Positions 41,470 through 45,168 of a stretch of DNA of 45,168 nucleotides are shown one piece after another (within the stretch, counting starts at the first letter, position 1; each line of letters opens with the position of its first letter). The notes under the pieces are model-generated. The model ran no database searches. It saw nothing but the letters and a program-made list of their open reading frames with translations, and was not told the DNA's origin. The position numbers and the translations under genes are program-made. Source of the DNA: an uncultured beta proteobacterium (lineage in GTDB: Bacteria > Pseudomonadota > Gammaproteobacteria > Burkholderiales > Burkholderiaceae_C); contig CAIRBF010000243.1 in assembly GCA_903876715.1 (NCBI GenBank), forward strand, positions 1 to 45,168. Direction: 5' to 3'.

Positions 41470-42602
41470 GTCCCTGCTCCCAATCCAAGTTCGCGCGCGA
41501 TGGCATCGCGCAGCACTTCGTTCGCCCCTTCGCCGAAGGTGTAGAGGCGCGAATCCCGCCACAGCCGCTGCATGTCGCTCTCGGCCGAGTAACCCGCGCT
41601 GGCCAGGACCTGCATGCCGACATCGGCGACGTCGCGCAGCGTCTCGGTGGCGATGATCTTGGCCTGTGCAGCCTCACGCCGACAAGGTGCGCCCTGGCTG
41701 ATCAACCCGGCCAGATGCAGCACCATCAGCCGCGACACATCGACGCGCATGCGCATGTCGGCGAGGCGATGGGCGACGGACTGGTTCTGGCCGATAGGCC
41801 GGCCGAATTGCACGCGTTCGCGCGCATGGCTCAGCGCGATCTGCAACGCCGCCTCCGCCGCGCCGGTTACCGTGGCTGCCATCGAGGCGCGTGAGTAATG
41901 CAGCGTGGACATCAGCTGCGCGAAGCCGCGCCCTTCCTCGCCGAGCAGCGCATCCGCTGGCAGATCGACATCCTGCAGGCCGATGTCGAAGCTCGGCATG
42001 CAGTGGTTGCCGATCTTGGGCAGCGCAGTCATCGCGATGCCGGGCGAGTCGGTCGGCACCAGGAACAGCGAAATGCCGCGATGGCCCTCGTGCGCCGGCC
42101 CCGTACGCGCCGGCAGGATCAGCCAGCGCGCCTGGCGGGCATCGCTGATCCAGCTCTTGCGGCCATTGATCCGCCAGCCGTCACCGTGCCGCACCGCGCG
42201 CGTGCGGATGGCGGCCGCATCGCTGCCCGCCTGCGGTTCGGACAGCGCCAGGGCGCAGAAGGCCTCGCCGGACATCAGCGGCGGCACGAGCAAGCGGCGC
42301 TGTGCAGCGCTGCCATAGCCCAGCACCGACATCAACCCGAAGCCAACGACACGGTTGAAGATCGACGCGACCATGTAGGCGTGCTGCCCGAGCTTCAGCT
42401 GCACTTGCGCGATGGTGCTCCAGGCCGCGCCGAGCCCGCCCTCTTCCTCTGGCACGGCGAGCGCAAAAAGGCCCAGCGTGCCCATGCCGGGCATCAAGTC
42501 ATAGGGAGGCACATGGGCCGCATCGCGGCGCCTGATTTCCGCTGGCGGGAGATGGCGATGGAGGAAAGCCCCGACGCTGTCGAGGATCTCGCCATCGCTC
42601 AT
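41466..42602 (-). CDS. Acyl-CoA dehydrogenase
   Basis: A 378-residue flavin enzyme with the three ACAD domains: helical N-terminus (GLFALAVPEEEGGLGAAW), beta middle domain (CALALSEPQAGSDAAAIRT, GRKSWISDA), and C-terminal helices (ERVQFGRPIGQNQSVAHRLA). The C-terminal TFGEGANEVLRD holds Glu in the usual catalytic-base position. It forms a double bond alpha-beta to a CoA thioester. ATGA overlaps with the permease gene before it and GTGA with the amidohydrolase after it make one transcript. Confidence 0.9.
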   Translation of the reverse strand: MSDGEILDSVGAFLHRHLPPAEIRRRDAAHVPPYDLMPGMGTLGLFALAVPEEEGGLGAAWSTIAQVQLKLGQHAYMVASIFNRVVGFGLMSVLGYGSAAQRRLLVPPLMSGEAFCALALSEPQAGSDAAAIRTRAVRHGDGWRINGRKSWISDARQARWLILPARTGPAHEGHRGISLFLVPTDSPGIAMTALPKIGNHCMPSFDIGLQDVDLPADALLGEEGRGFAQLMSTLHYSRASMAATVTGAAEAALQIALSHARERVQFGRPIGQNQSVAHRLADMRMRVDVSRLMVLHLAGLISQGAPCRREAAQAKIIATETLRDVADVGMQVLASAGYSAESDMQRLWRDSRLYTFGEGANEVLRDAIARELGLGAGT

Positions 42603-43444
42603 ACCCGCAGCCGCGCCGAAGCGTGCCAGGGCACCAGCATCTTCCTGAGGGCCCCGATGGCGAAGTAGAACAAGAAGCCGAGGATCGACATGTGGATCAG
42701 CACGGCGAACATCTGGTCGGTCTCGAAGGCGTTGAGGCGCGCGATCAGCAGATGGCCGAGCCCCGCGTTGCCACCGAGATACTCGCCCACGACCGCACCG
42801 ATGATCGCCAGCACGATCCCGATCTCGAGCCCCGTCAGCATGTAGGGCAAGGCCGAGGGGAATTCGAGGCGGCGGAACACCTGCCAGCGCGTGGCGTTCA
42901 AGGACACCATGACATCGCGGTGTCCCTCGTCGATGGATTTCACGCCCATCGCCGTATTGGTCAGGATGGGGAAGAAGGCAAGCACCGCGGCAACAATCAC
43001 CTTCGAGGTGATGCCGAAGCCGAACCACAACACGAACAACGGCACCAGCGCCACTTTCGGGATCACCTGCGTGGCGACGATGAAGGGATTGAGTGTGAGT
43101 TCGAGCCAGCGCAGCCGTGCGATCAGCACGCCCAGCCCCACGCCGATCACGCTGGCGTAAGCGAAGCCTGTGAGCGTGGCGTAGACCGTCATCCAGGTGT
43201 GGTGCCAGGCGCGCGGGTCCTGCAGCAATCCGAACCAGGCCTGCGCCACTGCACCCGGACGCGGCAGGATCATCGGCGAGACGCCCGCAGCGCGCACATA
43301 GCCCTCCCAGATCAGAATCAGAACGCCGAGCAGGATGGGCGTGGTGATCCAGGGCAGCGCGCCCTCACGCGTGACGCGGCGCTTGGTGAATTGCGCGGGC
43401 GCCGGGGGGGCTTTTGGCGCTGCGGGGCGGGGAGCGTCGTTCAT
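42599..43444 (-). CDS. ABC transporter permease, SsuC/TauC family
   Basis: A 281-residue inner-membrane protein: Pro/Ala-rich cytoplasmic start, about six helices, the PMILPRPGAVAQAWFGLL segment after the first, and the EAA loop (VSLNATRWQVFRRLEFPSAL). It lies two bases behind the ATPase gene. It is clearly a different copy from the permease at 10.4-11.2 kb. Confidence 0.9.
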   Translation of the reverse strand: MNDAPRPAAPKAPPAPAQFTKRRVTREGALPWITTPILLGVLILIWEGYVRAAGVSPMILPRPGAVAQAWFGLLQDPRAWHHTWMTVYATLTGFAYASVIGVGLGVLIARLRWLELTLNPFIVATQVIPKVALVPLFVLWFGFGITSKVIVAAVLAFFPILTNTAMGVKSIDEGHRDVMVSLNATRWQVFRRLEFPSALPYMLTGLEIGIVLAIIGAVVGEYLGGNAGLGHLLIARLNAFETDQMFAVLIHMSILGFLFYFAIGALRKMLVPWHASARLRV

Positions 43445-43446
43445 CG

Positions 43447-44241
43447 CTAGCTGATCTCGTTCAGGCGATGGCGAAGCTGGCGCACGATGGCCTGGAACTC
43501 CGGCGTCGATTGCAGGTCGGGCTCGCGCGGCCGCGCGAAGGGCACGTGCACCTCCATGTCCACCCGCCCGGGGCGCGGCGAAAGCAGCAGGATGCGGTCG
43601 CCCAGGAACACCGCCTCGGAGATGGAGTGCGTGACCAGCACGATGGTCTTGCGCGTGGCGAGCCAGATACGCTGCAGCTCGAGGTTCATCGCCTCGCGCG
43701 TCATGGCGTCGAGCGCGCCGAAGGGTTCATCCATCAGCAGGATGCGCGGGTCGTAGGACAGCGCGCGTGCGATGGCCGCGCGCTGACGCATGCCGCCCGA
43801 GAGTTCGCGCGGCCAGCGTTTCTCGAACCCCTCGATGCCCACGAGCTTGGCCAGTGCGCGTGCGCGCTCCTGCCTTGCGGCCTTCGGCGCGCCCTTGAGC
43901 TCGAGCGGCAGGGCGATGTTTTCCTCGATGCTGAGCCAGGGAAACAGATTGGCCTCCTGGAACACCATGCCGAGATCGGCCAGCGCCGGCGCCTGCCGCT
44001 CATCGCGATGCCACAGGTTCTGCCCTTCGATCTCGATCTCGCCGGAAGTGGGTGCGATGAGCCCGCCGATCATGCGCAGCATCGTTGTCTTGCCACAGCC
44101 CGAGGGACCGAGCAGCACGACGAGCTCGGCCTGCGCCACGGAGAGGTCGGTCGCTGCCAGCGCATATACCGGCTCATCGCGCGTGCCGTACCATTTTTCG
44201 ACGTCGCGAAAACGAATGGCTGGATGCGCAGCGTCAGCCAT
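43447..44241 (-). CDS. ABC transporter ATP-binding protein, SsuB/TauB family
   Basis: A 264-residue ATPase: Walker A LGPSGCGKTT, signature LSGGMRQR, Walker B ILLMDEPFGALD, H-loop VLVTHSISEA. The ATG at 44241 lies inside the end of the cysteine-hydrolase gene (8-base overlap) and gives the normal N-terminus; the open frame upstream to 44397 is shadow. It energises import with the permease beside it. Confidence 0.9.
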   Translation of the reverse strand: MADAAHPAIRFRDVEKWYGTRDEPVYALAATDLSVAQAELVVLLGPSGCGKTTMLRMIGGLIAPTSGEIEIEGQNLWHRDERQAPALADLGMVFQEANLFPWLSIEENIALPLELKGAPKAARQERARALAKLVGIEGFEKRWPRELSGGMRQRAAIARALSYDPRILLMDEPFGALDAMTREAMNLELQRIWLATRKTIVLVTHSISEAVFLGDRILLLSPRPGRVDMEVHVPFARPREPDLQSTPEFQAIVRQLRHRLNEIS

Positions 44242-44863
44242 ACGGAAACACCGCCTCGCCGGCAGCGATGGCCTCCACGGCCTGTTTGGCGCCGATGATC
44301 CGCGCAAAACCGAACTGCATGGCCGAGAGCGAAGCCTCATGGCGCGCGAGATCGAAATCTGCCACCGCATCGCGCACCACGAAGGTACGGATGTCACGCT
44401 GCGCCGCGTCGCGCACGCTGGTCTCGACGCACATCGAGGTCGTCACGCCACCCACCACCAGCGCGCGAATGCCGCGCGCACCCAGCAGCATGTCGAGCGA
44501 GGTGCCGAAAAAGGCCGAGTAGCGCGGCTTGTCGATCACCGCATCCTGCGGCGCGACACCGGCCTCCTGCGGGATCTCGATGTCCGCACTGCCGCAGGCC
44601 AGCGCGCCGATCTCGCCCAGGCGCGGGCGCAACTCGGTGGTCAGCAAGCCGCCATCGGCATGGTCTGCGCGCAGCACATGACGCGTCCAGATCACCAGCA
44701 TGCCTGCGGCGTGCGCCGCTCGGGCCAGCGCGTAGCCGTGGCGCGCTGCATCGGCGCAGGGCGAGACATCACGCCCCTGCGCCGCCACGAAACCCTCGGG
44801 ATGCAGGAACCCGCGCTGGTAATCCACCAGCAGCAGCGCGGCTTCAGCGCGACGGAAGCGCAT
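44234..44863 (-). CDS. Isochorismatase-family cysteine hydrolase
   Basis: A 209-residue enzyme with the complete triad of the family: D14 (LLLVDYQRGF), K112 (VIDKPRYSAFFGT) and C145 (TTSMCVETSVRDA), with the cis-peptide VGGVTTSM. These enzymes cleave amides (nicotinamide, N-carbamoylsarcosine, biuret, ureidoacrylate) or vinyl ethers. With a nearby ABC importer and CoA-ester genes, hydrolysis of an imported amide is a sensible guess. The ATG at 44863 shares one base with the stop of the binding-protein gene. Confidence 0.88.
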   Translation of the reverse strand: MRFRRAEAALLLVDYQRGFLHPEGFVAAQGRDVSPCADAARHGYALARAAHAAGMLVIWTRHVLRADHADGGLLTTELRPRLGEIGALACGSADIEIPQEAGVAPQDAVIDKPRYSAFFGTSLDMLLGARGIRALVVGGVTTSMCVETSVRDAAQRDIRTFVVRDAVADFDLARHEASLSAMQFGFARIIGAKQAVEAIAAGEAVFPYG

Positions 44864-45168
44864 CACGCCCGGGCGCGATCGACGAATTCGTTCGTGAACA
44901 AGGTCTCGGCCCGCACGCCAGGAGGCGCGAAGCCCGCGGCTGCCATCAGGTCGTAGCCACGCTGCCAATGCTCGGGCACGTTGCGCAGCAGATTCTCCCT
45001 GCCGGACGTCAGCCAGAACTGCATCTCGTTGCGCAGGATCAGCGGCGCGAGCGCCGCGTTGCCCATCTCCGCGATCTCGAAGCTGCGCAGATTGGCGAGA
45101 GTCTTCGTCAAGGTCGTATCGGCCAGCATGTCGTCCAGCGAGCGCTTGACCGCACGCAGGAAGCGCAC
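44863..45168 (-). CDS. ABC transporter substrate-binding protein (NMT1-like), 5' end outside window
   Basis: The last 101 or more residues of a periplasmic receptor; the frame is open to the window edge. VPEHWQRGYDLMAAAGFAPPG and AETLFTNEFVDRARA resemble the C-terminal helices of the SsuA/NMT1 family, and the neighbouring permease and ATPase are of the matching type. It should be the first of the visible seven genes of the operon; promoter and regulator lie outside the window. Confidence 0.75.
   Translation of the reverse strand: MRFLRAVKRSLDDMLADTTLTKTLANLRSFEIAEMGNAALAPLILRNEMQFWLTSGRENLLRNVPEHWQRGYDLMAAAGFAPPGVRAETLFTNEFVDRARA

Noticed and set aside
40774-41544. Plus-strand frame of 256 codons
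   Set aside because: Shadow of the amidohydrolase gene.

Overview
The window is high-GC DNA with betaproteobacterial gene families throughout (Bug-type solute receptor, tight four-base ATGA/GTGA operon overlaps, ALDH7, PsiE-like protein, IS91-type transposase remnants). A Burkholderiales member related to Rubrivivax, Leptothrix, Azohydromonas or Comamonadaceae is the best guess. This is inferred from gene content, because no rRNA or marker gene is present. No tRNA, rRNA or CRISPR array was found.

Layout. (1) 1-6.7 kb: 3' part of a secreted GH16 glucanase, a Uma2-family protein, an ALDH7 aldehyde dehydrogenase, an intact MntA/HepT (MNT-HEPN) toxin-antitoxin pair and an orphan Bug receptor. 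(2) 12.6-6.95 kb, minus strand: a seven-gene uptake and catabolic operon in the order IclR regulator, cupin, ABC permease, binding protein, ATPase, DapA-like aldolase, unknown protein. (3) 12.7-15.9 kb: a decayed zone with fragments of a dimethylglycine/sarcosine dehydrogenase, one intact psiE-like gene, a wrecked AbrB/PIN toxin-antitoxin pair, a DUF1778-GNAT fusion remnant and a probable IS21-type end. (4) 15.9-31.1 kb: a surface-polysaccharide island. Its first block (23.7 to 15.9, minus) is asparagine synthase, glycosyltransferase, PglC-like phosphoglycosyl transferase, PglD-like acetyltransferase, PglE-like aminotransferase and PglF-like dehydratase, which together look like a UDP-diacetylbacillosamine type pathway. 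The second block (27.6 to 24.25, minus) is a frameshifted Wzx-like flippase, a Wzz-like protein and a Wzy/ligase-like protein. The third (27.9-31.1) is a catalytically truncated dehydratase homologue, another Wzy/WaaL-like protein and a convergently overlapping RgpF-like protein.

(5) 31.5-39.1 kb: a second decayed zone with two IS91-family transposase remnants that share an ~82-bp palindrome-bearing element, fragments of an acyltransferase, a VWA protein, a CoA transferase, a flavin reductase and an SDR. Apparently intact genes lie between them: two GNAT acetyltransferases, DUF4862, a citryl-CoA-lyase-like protein, an S4-domain protein and a SHOCT protein. (6) 45.2 to 39.2 kb, minus: a second operon of binding protein (cut by the window edge), cysteine hydrolase, ABC ATPase, permease, acyl-CoA dehydrogenase, amidohydrolase and acyl-CoA ligase, nearly all overlapping by a few bases.

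The two ABC/catabolic operons each look like import and breakdown of one small organic compound that the sequence does not identify. The polysaccharide island is bordered on both sides by insertion-sequence debris and broken genes, which fits acquisition or repeated rearrangement. Several genes carry single-base frameshifts. Some may be assembly errors, but nonsense codons, internal deletions and gene-gene junctions in the same zones show that real decay has happened.
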